Source of the DNA: Thalassobius sp. Cn5-15
GTDB lineage: Bacteria > Pseudomonadota > Alphaproteobacteria > Rhodobacterales > Rhodobacteraceae
DNA length: 64,000 nt
NCBI RefSeq assembly: GCF_022347685.1
Contig: NZ_JAKRGF010000001.1
Location: 248,001 to 312,000 of the forward strand
Direction of reading: 5' to 3'
In this document: piece by piece, positions 1 through 8,129 of the stretch
How positions within the stretch are numbered: the first letter of the stretch is position 1
Layout of the letters: every line of letters starts with the position of its first letter
Program-made: the position numbers and the translations under genes
The notes under the pieces: model-generated
What the model saw: only the letters and a program-made list of their open reading frames with translations
Database searches by the model: none
What the model was told of the DNA's origin: nothing

Positions 1-380
1 AGCATCCGCGTATCCAGTCGCTGAAGGATCTGAAAGACCACCAGATGGTGGGATACATTCCAGACATGATCTTTGACAAGGAATTGGATTACCTTGGCGA
101 ACTGGGGATCGGCCATGTCAATATGGCGTCGAACTCTGTCTCGGTGCAGTTTAACGCTTTGCGCGCGGGGGCAGGCATCGGCGTGGTGCATGGTTTTGTG
201 CTGTCCAACGCGCCGCGTCTGCGCAAGGTGCTGGGGGATGAGGTCAGCCTGACCCGTAGTTTTTACCTGATCCGCCACGCCGATGATCGCCGTCTGGAAC
301 GGATGAACCGGTTTGCTGATGCGTTAAGCGAAGGTCTGCGGGCCGAAGTGGCGCGGCTGGAAAGCAGTATCCCTGACTGA
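1..380 (+). CDS. LysR-family regulator, C-terminal part (5' end outside window)
   Basis: The reading frame is already open at the left edge (first full codon at position 3) and stops with TGA at 378-380, so only about 125 C-terminal residues are visible. They look like the second half of a LysR effector-binding domain: the stretch around ALRAGAGIGVVHGFV is the usual small-residue-rich strand and helix of that fold, followed by a basic C-terminal helix. The DNA-binding helix-turn-helix would lie upstream and cannot be seen, and neither can the target gene. The family assignment is by resemblance only. It is followed by a 100-base gap and an unrelated CBS-domain gene on the same strand. Confidence 0.72.
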   Translation, partial: HPRIQSLKDLKDHQMVGYIPDMIFDKELDYLGELGIGHVNMASNSVSVQFNALRAGAGIGVVHGFVLSNAPRLRKVLGDEVSLTRSFYLIRHADDRRLERMNRFADALSEGLRAEVARLESSIPD

Positions 381-487
381 TGCCCGTGACGAGCCTATGG
401 TAGAATGAACCACCCGCGCTGACTTGACACTCGCTGTTTGCTGGTCAACCCTGAAGGGGTAGATCATATGTATGGAGGAGAGTGTGC

Positions 488-922
488 ATGCTGGTTAATC
501 AAATTCTGAAGGCAAAAGGCGATACTGGGGTTGTCACTGTGAAACCCGGAACTGGCGTGGCAGAGGTTGCGCAGATTCTGGCGGAACGGCGCATCGGGGG
601 TGTTGTTGTGTCGTCAGATGGAAAATCGGCAGAGGGCATTATCTCGGAACGTGATATCGTGCGGGCACTCGCGGTGCGCGGGCCCGATTGTATGCAGGAA
701 TGCGTTGATGACATGATGACACGCAAACCTGTGTGTGGCGCGCGCAGTGACAGTGCCGATGACGTGATGAAACGGATGAGCGAAGGCCGCTTTCGTCACA
801 TGCCGATCATGGAAGATGGCGCATTGGTCGGTATCGTGACGATCGGCGATGTTGTGGCGGCCCGCCTCGAAGAGCTGTCAATGGAACGCAATGCCCTCGA
901 AGGCATGATTATGGGCCACTGA
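488..922 (+). CDS. CBS-domain pair protein
   Basis: A 144-residue soluble protein made almost entirely of two CBS motifs (about residues 10-65 and 75-130), the tandem that folds as a Bateman module and usually binds adenine nucleotides. Visible CBS signatures are GGVVVSSDGK...GIISERDIVRAL in the first repeat and RHMPIMEDGALVGIVTIGDVV in the second. There is no attached enzyme or channel domain, so it is a stand-alone sensor or adaptor whose partner is unknown. The start was set at ATG 488 because a strong ribosome site (GGAGGAG, about 474-480) lies seven bases before it; a GTG at 482 in the same frame would add two residues but sits too close to that site. Confidence 0.85.
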   Translation: MLVNQILKAKGDTGVVTVKPGTGVAEVAQILAERRIGGVVVSSDGKSAEGIISERDIVRALAVRGPDCMQECVDDMMTRKPVCGARSDSADDVMKRMSEGRFRHMPIMEDGALVGIVTIGDVVAARLEELSMERNALEGMIMGH

Positions 923-955
923 CCCCTGTCAGCCCACCAATGACCAAGAACCGCT

Positions 956-977
956 CATGCCCCGCAAATGGGGCGTG
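956..977 (+). terminator. Candidate weak terminator hairpin after the CBS gene
   Basis: An eight-pair stem (CATGCCCC with GGGGCGTG, one G-U pair) closes a six-base loop. Only a short, interrupted T run follows, so it may be a pause or rho-assisted end rather than a strong intrinsic terminator. Confidence 0.3.
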
Positions 978-1123
978 ATGCAGCTTTTGATAGTGCAGCG
1001 TTCCGCCAGCAGATTTCCGCAATGCAGCATTTGTGCTTGCATTTCGCCGCGCAATAATATTGCGTGCCCGCGAGAGGAAATTGCGCGAAGAGCCTGTTCG
1101 CGCCAGTGAGGGGGGAATTCTCC

Positions 1124-1618
1124 ATGCGTATTGGCCTTTATCCCGGTACTTTTGACCCGGTTACTTTGGGGCATTTGGATATCATCCGCCGTTCGGCCAC
1201 GATGGTTGACCGTCTGGTGATCGGGGTTGCGATCAACCGCGACAAGGGGCCGCTGTTTTCACTGGAAGAACGGGTGGCCATGATCGAAGAGGCGACACGC
1301 GACATCGCCACTGAAGTAGGCATTGAAATTGTCGTACATCCTTTTGAAAACCTGCTGATCCACTGCGCCCGCGACGTTGGTGCGCAGGTGATTATCCGCG
1401 GTCTGCGTGCTGTTACTGATTTTGAATATGAATACCAGATGGTTGGCATGAACCGTGCAATGGACGCCTCGGTAGAGACGGTGTTTCTGATGGCCGAGGC
1501 CCGGCATCAGGCGATCGCCTCTAAACTGGTAAAAGAAATCGCGCGACTGGACGGCGATATTTCCCGTTTTGTAACCCCTGAGGTGCGGGAAAAGCTGCTG
1601 GACAAATTACATAGGTAA
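1124..1618 (+). CDS. coaD: Phosphopantetheine adenylyltransferase
   Basis: This enzyme transfers AMP from ATP to 4'-phosphopantetheine, the fourth step of coenzyme A synthesis, in the cytoplasm. The 164 residues match the usual family length. The N-terminus MRIGLYPGTFDPVTLGH carries the nucleotidyltransferase T/HxGH-type motif, IRGLRAVTDFEYE is the family hallmark in the middle, and the C-terminal SKLVKEIARLDGDISRF matches the ATP-side helix of E. coli CoaD. The frame stays open upstream of the start, but family alignment fixes the start at ATG 1124, with a G-rich ribosome site around 1108-1115. The usual C-terminal ISS before LVKE appears as IAS here. The next gene follows after four bases. 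Confidence 0.96.
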   Translation: MRIGLYPGTFDPVTLGHLDIIRRSATMVDRLVIGVAINRDKGPLFSLEERVAMIEEATRDIATEVGIEIVVHPFENLLIHCARDVGAQVIIRGLRAVTDFEYEYQMVGMNRAMDASVETVFLMAEARHQAIASKLVKEIARLDGDISRFVTPEVREKLLDKLHR

Positions 1619-1622
1619 GAAC

Positions 1623-2117
1623 ATGGCCAAACAGGACACCGACGCACCGGACATTGTAGAGACACTCTTTACCATTCCGGTGCAGCGGTTGATCTTGTGG
1701 CTGTCACTGGCCGCTGGCGCGATGGTGCTGATCATCTTGATCTGGGCGATGACCCATAATCGCTATGTGGTGACGGTTGATGTGCGCGGCATGGATGCCC
1801 CGCGCCTGTGTTGGGAAGAGAGCGAGGGCGGCCTGTTCAGCGGCGCCCGAGAGGCCAAGCGGTCACGCGCTCCGCGCCGCAGTTATCTGGGTTATTGCGG
1901 TGGGGTGCTGACCACCCACGGCGCTTTTGCGCTGCCGCATACCCATCCGCGCCCCTGGGTCGGCCAGAGCCGTGCAGAAATCTACGATCGGCTGAAACGC
2001 AGCTGTCGCTACGATCTGGTGGTGACCGCCGAAAAACGGCCCAGTCGCCGCGATGCGGGCAAATCCCGCCGCAACCCGCCGGTGATCCGCCGGGTGATGA
2101 TGACCTATCCCTGCTAA
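1623..2117 (+). CDS. Unknown single-pass membrane protein
   Basis: A 164-residue protein that I do not recognise. Residues about 22-43 form one hydrophobic membrane segment (RLILWLSLAAGAMVLIILIW), preceded by a short acidic cytoplasmic tail and followed by a basic, arginine- and proline-rich domain containing four cysteines (near LCWEE, GYCGG, RSCRY and the C-terminal PC). The cysteines could form disulfides if the domain is periplasmic, but the positive-inside rule leaves the topology open. It starts four bases after coaD and is probably co-transcribed with it. Roughly 200 bases without a gene follow. Confidence 0.6.
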   Translation: MAKQDTDAPDIVETLFTIPVQRLILWLSLAAGAMVLIILIWAMTHNRYVVTVDVRGMDAPRLCWEESEGGLFSGAREAKRSRAPRRSYLGYCGGVLTTHGAFALPHTHPRPWVGQSRAEIYDRLKRSCRYDLVVTAEKRPSRRDAGKSRRNPPVIRRVMMTYPC

Positions 2118-2243
2118 ATCCTCAGCGATGCTGAACGATCGCTGCTGATGGCCCTCGCTGGGGGCAGTTTGCCTGTGTTTGTGTGTTTTCTTTGACTTCT
2201 GGCCGTCTGCGCTTAGGCTTATCATGTTAACGAATGCCGCCAA

Positions 2244-2281
2244 GAAAGTGGATTACGCGCCAAAAATATAACGCCACTTTC
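2244..2281. promoter_or_regulatory. Inverted repeat upstream of the CDGSH-glutamate synthase gene
   Basis: GAAAGTGG at 2244-2251 and its exact complement CCACTTTC at 2274-2281 flank a 22-base spacer, ending about 38 bases before the next start codon. It could be an operator or a leader hairpin; no regulator is assigned. The rest of the 2118-2319 gap shows nothing else I can support. Confidence 0.3.
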
Positions 2282-2319
2282 CCACACCCAGCCAGCGACA
2301 GCCAGCGAGGAAACAAAAC

Positions 2320-3846
2320 ATGACCCAAGCCCCGATCATCGCCGCCAAGAAACCGACCAAGGTCGAACTGGAGGCAGGTAAGGATTATTTCTGGTGTCGA
2401 TGTGGGCAGTCGAAATCACAGCCTTTCTGTGATGGCTCTCATCGCGGCACAGGTCTGTCACCGCAGAAGTTTACCGCTGAAAAGGACGGCGCGGCGATGC
2501 TGTGCCAGTGCAAGGCCAGCGCCAATGCACCTTTCTGTGATGGGTCGCACGCGCGCCTTGGCGATTTACAGGCCGGTGATCCTGCTCCGGAGCCGAAATC
2601 AGACATCCCGCAGGCGACCCCGACGCCCGAAGAGCCCACCGTCGCCCGCATTCATGCGCTGGCGCGGGATGGGTTGTCGAAGTTGGGCCATCACGGCGAA
2701 ATGGGATCTATGGGCATCCCGCGTAAAGATCTGCCGCATTGGGATGATATCCAGATCCTGCCTGCGCAGATGGCCCGCAAGCCGCTGCTGGATGACGTCC
2801 CGGTGGCGACCGAGGTGGTGATCGGCCCCCGCGCTGCGAAACCGCTGGTGTTGGATATCCCGCTTTTTGTCTCTGACATGAGTTACGGGGCCCTGTCGGA
2901 GGAGGCGAAAACCGCTCTTGCCCGCGGGGCAGAGGCGGCAGGCACTGGCATCTGTTCCGGCGAAGGCGGCATGCTGCCCGAGGAACAGGCCGCCAACAGC
3001 CGGTATTTCTATGAACTTGCTTCGGCCCAGTTTGGTTGGTCGCTGGATCATGTGGCCAAGGTACAGGCGTTTCACTTCAAGGGCGGGCAGGGGGCCAAAA
3101 CCGGCACCGGCGGCCATCTGCCCGGTGAAAAGGTGCAGGGCAAAATCGCTGAAGTGCGCGGGCTGGCCCAAGGGCAGGATGCCATTTCACCTGCGACTTT
3201 CGTGGATTTGCATCGGCCTGAGGATTTTAAACGCCTCGCCGATCAGGTGCGCGAACGCTCGGGCGGGATCCCGATTGGGTTCAAACTGTCGGCCAATCAT
3301 ATTGAGGATGACATCGACTTCGCCCTTGCGGCCTCGGCCGATTATATCATCCTTGATGGGCGCGGCGGTGGCACCGGCGCGGCGCCGCTGATCTTTCGCG
3401 ACCACATTTCAGTGCCCACCATTGCTGCGCTGGCGCGGGCGCGTCGCCATCTGGATGCGCGCACCGGGCGCGAGGTGACGCTGGTGATCACCGGTGGTCT
3501 GCGTGTTGCAGAGGATTTTGCCAAGGCGCTGGCGCTGGGGGCGGATGCGGTTGCGGTGTCTAACGCTGCAATGCAGGCGGTGGGCTGTATCGCGGCGCGG
3601 ATGTGCAATTCCAATAACTGTCCCGTCGGTGTCGCCACCCAGAAGCCAGAGCTGCGCAAGCGGTTGGATGTGCAGCGCGGGGCGGATCAACTGGAACGCT
3701 ACTTTGGGGCCTCGGTGGAGTTGATGCAGGTTTTGGCGCGGGCCTGCGGCCATGACAGCCTGTCCGGTTTCAGCCCGCGTGACATCACCAGCTGGAAACG
3801 AGAGGTTGCCGATCTGAGCGGTATCCGCTTTGCTGGCGTTGGTTGA
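2320..3846 (+). CDS. Fusion of two CDGSH iron-sulfur motifs with an FMN glutamate synthase-type domain
   Basis: A 508-residue protein in three parts. Two CDGSH motifs come first, with ligands C26, C28, C37, H41 and C62, C64, C73, H77; each is expected to bind a [2Fe-2S] cluster with three Cys and one His. From about residue 110 to the end is a glutamate synthase (GltB-like) alpha/beta barrel for FMN, with glycine-rich phosphate loops (DGRGGGTGAAP; ITGGLRVAEDF). Near the end, C423, C429 and C434 in the order C-x5-C-x4-C reproduce the [3Fe-4S] motif of glutamate synthase. No glutaminase (class II amidotransferase) domain is present, so it cannot be a complete GOGAT; a redox role transferring electrons between the clusters and FMN is my inference. 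The substrate is unknown. A glutathione transferase-like gene follows after 21 bases. Confidence 0.85.
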   Translation: MTQAPIIAAKKPTKVELEAGKDYFWCRCGQSKSQPFCDGSHRGTGLSPQKFTAEKDGAAMLCQCKASANAPFCDGSHARLGDLQAGDPAPEPKSDIPQATPTPEEPTVARIHALARDGLSKLGHHGEMGSMGIPRKDLPHWDDIQILPAQMARKPLLDDVPVATEVVIGPRAAKPLVLDIPLFVSDMSYGALSEEAKTALARGAEAAGTGICSGEGGMLPEEQAANSRYFYELASAQFGWSLDHVAKVQAFHFKGGQGAKTGTGGHLPGEKVQGKIAEVRGLAQGQDAISPATFVDLHRPEDFKRLADQVRERSGGIPIGFKLSANHIEDDIDFALAASADYIILDGRGGGTGAAPLIFRDHISVPTIAALARARRHLDARTGREVTLVITGGLRVAEDFAKALALGADAVAVSNAAMQAVGCIAARMCNSNNCPVGVATQKPELRKRLDVQRGADQLERYFGASVELMQVLARACGHDSLSGFSPRDITSWKREVADLSGIRFAGVG

Positions 3847-3867
3847 GGAGCAACGGGTAGGGGAATT

Positions 3868-4884
3868 ATGACCGACGACACCAGTATCCAAGAGGATCAG
3901 ACAGACGTCGCTGTGCGCCGGGCACGGGGTGAATTCGTGCGCGGACTGAGCGGGTTCCGGCACGCCATTGGCGATGCGGAATTTCCGCCAGAGGCGGGGC
4001 GGTATCATCTGTTCGTTGCGCTCAATTGCCCGTGGTGTCACCGTGTGACGCTGACCCGTGCGGTTCTGGGATTGCAGGACAGTATCACGATGGACGTGGC
4101 CTTCCCCAACCGCACAGGGGACGATGATCCTGCGGGCCCTAACCTGTGGGAATTCGCCCCCCATCGTGTCGCCAGCCTGACCGACACGCGCCTGTCAGAC
4201 TGTACCGAAGAAACGGCAACCGGCGAGAGCCTGCGTCTGGCCAAGGCGATTTACCAGCGCGAAGGGTCGCAGGAACAATCGCTCCCCGTTCTTTATGACA
4301 AGCACGCAGGCCGTATCGTCAACAATGAAAGTGCCGAAATCATCCGTATGCTGGACGCCCACGCGGCCGCGCTGGGATCAACCAATGCCCAGCGTCCACA
4401 GCTGTGGCCGGCAGATGCCGGCCTGCGTGATCAGATCAGGCACTTGAATGACAGGATCTACACCACCATCAACAACGGCGCTTATAAGGCGGGGTTTTCA
4501 TCTGATCAGGGAGTTTACGCACAGGCTTTCACCGCTTATTTTGACACGCTGGCATGGCTGGAGGATCTGTTGTCGGACGGGCGGGCCTATCTGACGGGGG
4601 ACGCTTTTAGCGAAGCGGACCTGCGTCTGTTCCCCACGCTTTACCGTCATGATCCGGTTTATCATTTGCGAATGAAACTGAACGGGGCGCGGATCCTTGA
4701 CTACCCACATCTGTGGCGCTGGTTGTGTCGGGTCTATGCCTTGTCTGGTGTGGCTGGGGCAGGATCGCTGATTCATTGTCGACAGGGTTATTTCGGGCGT
4801 ACATGGAACGGGACCATCCCACTGGGGCCTCTGACCCCGATGTCCTATCCGCAGGCTTACCTTCATCCCGAACTGGCGGGATGA
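3868..4884 (+). CDS. Glutathionyl-hydroquinone reductase family (Omega/Xi-class glutathione transferase)
   Basis: The 338-residue protein has a thioredoxin-fold N-terminal half with the active-site segment NCPWCHR (catalytic Cys54, with a second Cys57), a middle part SLPVLYDK...IVNNESAEIIRML typical of the ECM4/YqjG group, and an all-helical C-terminal half from about residue 190. Family members reduce glutathionyl-(hydro)quinones with glutathione, releasing glutathione disulfide. The second cysteine is an alanine in the E. coli relative as I remember it. The gene lies 21 bases after the CDGSH-flavoprotein and is likely in the same operon, which fits a redox or detoxification unit. The exact substrate is not deducible. 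Confidence 0.85.
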   Translation: MTDDTSIQEDQTDVAVRRARGEFVRGLSGFRHAIGDAEFPPEAGRYHLFVALNCPWCHRVTLTRAVLGLQDSITMDVAFPNRTGDDDPAGPNLWEFAPHRVASLTDTRLSDCTEETATGESLRLAKAIYQREGSQEQSLPVLYDKHAGRIVNNESAEIIRMLDAHAAALGSTNAQRPQLWPADAGLRDQIRHLNDRIYTTINNGAYKAGFSSDQGVYAQAFTAYFDTLAWLEDLLSDGRAYLTGDAFSEADLRLFPTLYRHDPVYHLRMKLNGARILDYPHLWRWLCRVYALSGVAGAGSLIHCRQGYFGRTWNGTIPLGPLTPMSYPQAYLHPELAG

Positions 4885-4900
4885 TGCAGGCCCGGCCAGA

Positions 4901-5929
4901 TCAGTTCTGGAACATCGCGCTGGCCCATTCGGACAGGAATGATCGCCGTTTCAGCTGATCCAGAAACACCAACAGGCCGGGACCAACCTGTATCCGGTTG
5001 AGCGATGGATCAACGCGGTCAAGGTCCAGCGCTGGATGCGTCAGTGGGATGGCGGATGATCCATGGGACGCGGCCAGCAGATGATCGATAAACCGCCGCG
5101 ACAATTCGGGTGATGGCGCGTTGCGGGTGATGAGGGCTGTGCGCAACATCACGGTGGTGAAATCCTCGGGCAGGATAATCGCAAATTCGTCCCTGTCGTC
5201 GCGATTGATCGCGTAGCTGCCCAGCACGTTGTAGGCAATCAGCAGCTCGCCCGATTTCACCGCATCAATCATATGCGACGAACAACAATAAAGCCGCGCA
5301 TCAAGCCCCCCCATTACCTCTGTCAGGCGCCAATAAACCTCGGACGCGCGGGCGTCCTGCGTGGCAAAGAGATAGCCCAGCCCAGACTGACGCACATCAT
5401 AGGTGCCAGTGCGACCGCGAAACACCTCAGGGTGCTGGCGCAACAGATTGATCAGATCGTTGCGGGTCTGCGGGAGAGGTAAACCATTCAGGCCGGTTGT
5501 CGACACCACAATGGCTGCCGGTTCTTGGGTAAAGGCAAACAGCATATCGTTCCAAACCGCCCAAGGCGGCAGGGTGCTGGTGACCTCCGATAGGTGCGGG
5601 CTGGCCCAGCCGTCATTGGCCAGTTTCGTCTGCAGGTCCATCGCACTGGAAATGACCACATCAAACCCTGCGCCCTCATCGACAATGGCGCGCTGCACTT
5701 CGGTGGAGCCGGCGACGGTATAGTGAATGGCGCTGTCAGGTTCAGCGCTGAGGAAAGAGGTGATCATCGGCGCGATAAAGGCGATATCGGCGGTCGAGAT
5801 GATGCGCAGCACCTGAGCACTGTCTTCAGGACCGAACCAGGCCTCTTCTTCTGCCTCAAACGCCAGGGTCCCCGCGGGGAACCAACTGACCGCGATCAGC
5901 AGGATAAGGGAAAGAGCAAACTGACGCAT
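4901..5929 (-). CDS. Periplasmic ABC-type solute-binding protein linked to the TctDE two-component system
   Basis: A 342-residue protein with a Sec signal peptide (basic start, hydrophobic core to about residue 22, cleavage near LAF-EAEE). The mature part resembles iron/2-aminoethylphosphonate-type binding proteins: an early strand VLRIISTADIAF, then GSTEVQRAIVDEGAGFDVVISSAMD, and a hinge region around GTYDVRQSGLGYLF. No ABC permease or ATPase lies next to it. Its start codon sits 34 bases inside the end of the sensor kinase gene, so the two are translationally linked, which suggests it presents a ligand to the kinase rather than feeding a transporter. The ligand is unknown; a tricarboxylate fits the neighbouring tct genes. 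Confidence 0.75.
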   Translation of the reverse strand: MRQFALSLILLIAVSWFPAGTLAFEAEEEAWFGPEDSAQVLRIISTADIAFIAPMITSFLSAEPDSAIHYTVAGSTEVQRAIVDEGAGFDVVISSAMDLQTKLANDGWASPHLSEVTSTLPPWAVWNDMLFAFTQEPAAIVVSTTGLNGLPLPQTRNDLINLLRQHPEVFRGRTGTYDVRQSGLGYLFATQDARASEVYWRLTEVMGGLDARLYCCSSHMIDAVKSGELLIAYNVLGSYAINRDDRDEFAIILPEDFTTVMLRTALITRNAPSPELSRRFIDHLLAASHGSSAIPLTHPALDLDRVDPSLNRIQVGPGLLVFLDQLKRRSFLSEWASAMFQN

Positions 5930-7347
5930 GCGCCACCTCCTTGACTGTTGGCGATCTGCAACCTGCCACCGTGGGCCTCTACCACCTCTTTGGCAATGGT
6001 CAGGCCCAGACCGGATCCGACGATGGCCTGTGTATTGGCACCGCGGGCAAAGCGTTTGGGCAGCAGACCCAGATCCGCGTCGCCAAAACCGGGGCCCGTG
6101 TCTGATACGCTGACCCTAGCGTATTGACCATTGTCCAGAGACATCCGCTTCAGGGTGACATCCACATCCGCGCCAGCGGGGGCGTATTTCACGGCATTGT
6201 CCAGCAGGTTGTGCAACGCGTTTTGCACCAGAATAGGGTCCCCCATGATAAACGCAGCATCCGTGTCCGTTGCGTTGCCGAACGCTGTGTCTAATGCGGC
6301 TTTGCCTAATGCAGTTTTACCTGTCGCGGTGAGGGTGATGTCCTTCAGCTCTGTTGTCGGGCGCATTCGCTCTACCGTATCGGCGACCAGACGGTGCAGG
6401 TTGATCTCTTCTCCGGTCAGTTGATCCAGTCGGAAAGTTACCATCGCATGATCCAGCAGCTGACCAGCGGTGCGTGAGCTGTCGTCGATTGCGCGGATCA
6501 TATCCCTCACTGCTTTGCGGGTCTCAGGATCTGTTGACGTGCGCTCTACCACCTCGGCCTTGGTGCGGACAACCGCCAGAGGTGTGCGCACACGATGCGC
6601 GGCCTCAGCGATGAAATCCTCGGATCGCAACAAGGACTGTTTCAGCCGCCGCATGAAGGAATTGAGTGACGACACCAATGGCACCATTTCTGACGGTACA
6701 GGCGCGGCCACGGGGCGCAGATCTTTCGGCCCGCGTCGCGACACAGAGGCGGTCAGCCGGTCCAGGGGGCGGATCGCACTGCGGGCGATGATCCCTGCGA
6801 GAATGACAGATAGTAAGAAAAAACCCGCCCCAATCGCCATGGCACTGCGCGAAATGCGCGCCAGCGCTTGTTTTTGTCCCGACAGTGTCTGCGCCACCGA
6901 TACCTCCAGAAACCGCTGGCCCTGATCGGTGGAAACGCGCCGCCGCACAGTGGCAAGACGCACCTCTTCACCCAGAAAGGGGGTGGATAAATAGGCGGGC
7001 GTGTTGGGCGCGTCACGCCCCGCAGCGGCACTGGGCAGATCGGCATAACCGCTGAGAAAGACGCGTTCCAATCGAATGGCGTAAAACACCCGCTCATCCG
7101 ACAGGCTGTCCAGCATCGACAGGGCGGAATAGGGCAGGTCGATGCTGATCTCGCCATTGCTGAGCCGGGCGCTGTCTAGAATAGACAAGGCAGACGCGGT
7201 CAGCACATTGTCCTGACTGTCCTGCGCCACCTGACGCGCCACAGATTGCACCACGAAATAGACCACCACCGCCAGAAGTGCCGCACTGGCCAAAAGCGAC
7301 ATCAGAAGCCTGCGCCTCAGTGATCCATGCGCGACCGGTGTCCTCAT
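5896..7347 (-). CDS. tctE: Sensor histidine kinase, TctE-like
   Basis: A 483-residue membrane kinase. An N-terminal membrane segment (about residues 13-33), a periplasmic sensor region to about 165 and a second membrane segment (about 166-188) are followed by a HAMP-like linker, the dimerization and phosphorylation box AAHRVRTPL (about 250) and a catalytic ATPase domain with the N box LHNLLDNAVKYAP, the G1 box DTGPGF and the G2 box GSGLGLTI. It should phosphorylate the response regulator encoded just upstream (the genes overlap by four bases, ATGA). Neighbouring tctCBA genes indicate that tricarboxylate or another organic acid is the signal. The gene order regulator-kinase-binding protein is transcribed away from the transporter. 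Confidence 0.9.
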   Translation of the reverse strand: MRTPVAHGSLRRRLLMSLLASAALLAVVVYFVVQSVARQVAQDSQDNVLTASALSILDSARLSNGEISIDLPYSALSMLDSLSDERVFYAIRLERVFLSGYADLPSAAAGRDAPNTPAYLSTPFLGEEVRLATVRRRVSTDQGQRFLEVSVAQTLSGQKQALARISRSAMAIGAGFFLLSVILAGIIARSAIRPLDRLTASVSRRGPKDLRPVAAPVPSEMVPLVSSLNSFMRRLKQSLLRSEDFIAEAAHRVRTPLAVVRTKAEVVERTSTDPETRKAVRDMIRAIDDSSRTAGQLLDHAMVTFRLDQLTGEEINLHRLVADTVERMRPTTELKDITLTATGKTALGKAALDTAFGNATDTDAAFIMGDPILVQNALHNLLDNAVKYAPAGADVDVTLKRMSLDNGQYARVSVSDTGPGFGDADLGLLPKRFARGANTQAIVGSGLGLTIAKEVVEAHGGRLQIANSQGGGACVSLLFPLSC

Positions 7348-8009
7348 GTGACCTCCAGCTTGTAGCCGAGGCCGCGCAGGGTGGTGATCCTTACGCTGGA
7401 TCCTTCCAGATGGCGCCGCAGACGGGCGATGTAGACCTCAATTGCGTTGTCGGTGACGTCCTCATCATATGAAAACAATCGCTCTACCAGCGTAGATTTG
7501 GAAAAAACATGCCCCGGTGTCTGGGCCAGAACCTCAAACAGGCGCAACTCCCGTGGGCGCAGCTGGATGTCCTGATCGGGCAATTTCAACGTGCCAGAGA
7601 GCGAATCAAACCTCAGATCCCCAAGTCGCAGCAGGTTCTGCGCCACCCCACCACGGCGTCGCATCACCGCCCGGCAACGCGCTTCCAGTTCGGAAAAATC
7701 GACCGGCTTGACCATGTAATCATCCGCGCCCAGATCCAAAAGCGTGACCCGATCCGTCACCTCTGAGCGGGCGGTTAACACAATAACTGGCGTGCTCCCC
7801 GTCTGTTGGCGGTGGCGCGACAAAAAGGTTCTCCCATCCCCATCCGGAAGCATAATATCCAGCAATATCAAATCATAAGAGGTTGTTGCTGTGAAATCAC
7901 TTGCGGTCTGAATATCAGGTGCATGATCCACCACATGGCCATCCAGCATCAGCCGCTCGACCACCGCTGCGGCCAGTTCTGTGTTGTCTTCGACCAAGAG
8001 GAACCGCAT
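7344..8009 (-). CDS. tctD: OmpR/PhoB-type response regulator, TctD-like
   Basis: A 221-residue regulator: receiver domain (residues 1-115) with acidic pocket E7-D8, phosphoacceptor D51 in LILLDIMLPDGDG, the conserved Thr/Ala at LTAR and Lys in MVKPVDF; then a winged-helix DNA-binding domain (about 125-221) with LRPRELRLFEVLA and the recognition helix segment VTDNAIEVYIARLRRHL. It is predicted to activate the divergent tctCBA operon when phosphorylated by TctE. The intergenic region between it and tctC contains three TGTCAGC repeats that fit an OmpR-family binding site. Confidence 0.93.
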   Translation of the reverse strand: MRFLLVEDNTELAAAVVERLMLDGHVVDHAPDIQTASDFTATTSYDLILLDIMLPDGDGRTFLSRHRQQTGSTPVIVLTARSEVTDRVTLLDLGADDYMVKPVDFSELEARCRAVMRRRGGVAQNLLRLGDLRFDSLSGTLKLPDQDIQLRPRELRLFEVLAQTPGHVFSKSTLVERLFSYDEDVTDNAIEVYIARLRRHLEGSSVRITTLRGLGYKLEVT

Positions 8010-8046
8010 GGCGCGTACTTTCTTTTTTGTGCAAGTTTTTTAGTCG

Positions 8047-8077
8047 TGTCAGCTTTGTGTCAGCTTAAATTGTCAGC
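8047..8077. promoter_or_regulatory. Three direct repeats TGTCAGC, likely TctD binding site
   Basis: TGTCAGC occurs at 8047-8053, 8058-8064 and 8071-8077, with start-to-start spacings of 11 and 13 bases. It lies in the 120-base divergent region between tctD and tctC. Direct repeats about 11 bases apart are how OmpR/PhoB-type regulators bind on one face of the helix. That TctD is the binder is inferred from location. Confidence 0.6.
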
Positions 8078-8129
8078 CTCTCTCGAGATGAGCGGCAAGC
8101 GCCGCCATTGTCAAATGGGAGGAAACAAC

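Noticed and set aside
2320-3846. Annotating the CDGSH fusion as glutamate synthase (GltB)
   Set aside because: It lacks the N-terminal glutaminase domain and the other large-subunit regions; only the flavin barrel is shared.
7806-8129. Upstream extension of tctC
   Set aside because: It runs antisense through tctD and the divergent promoter, and it would bury the signal peptide inside the protein.
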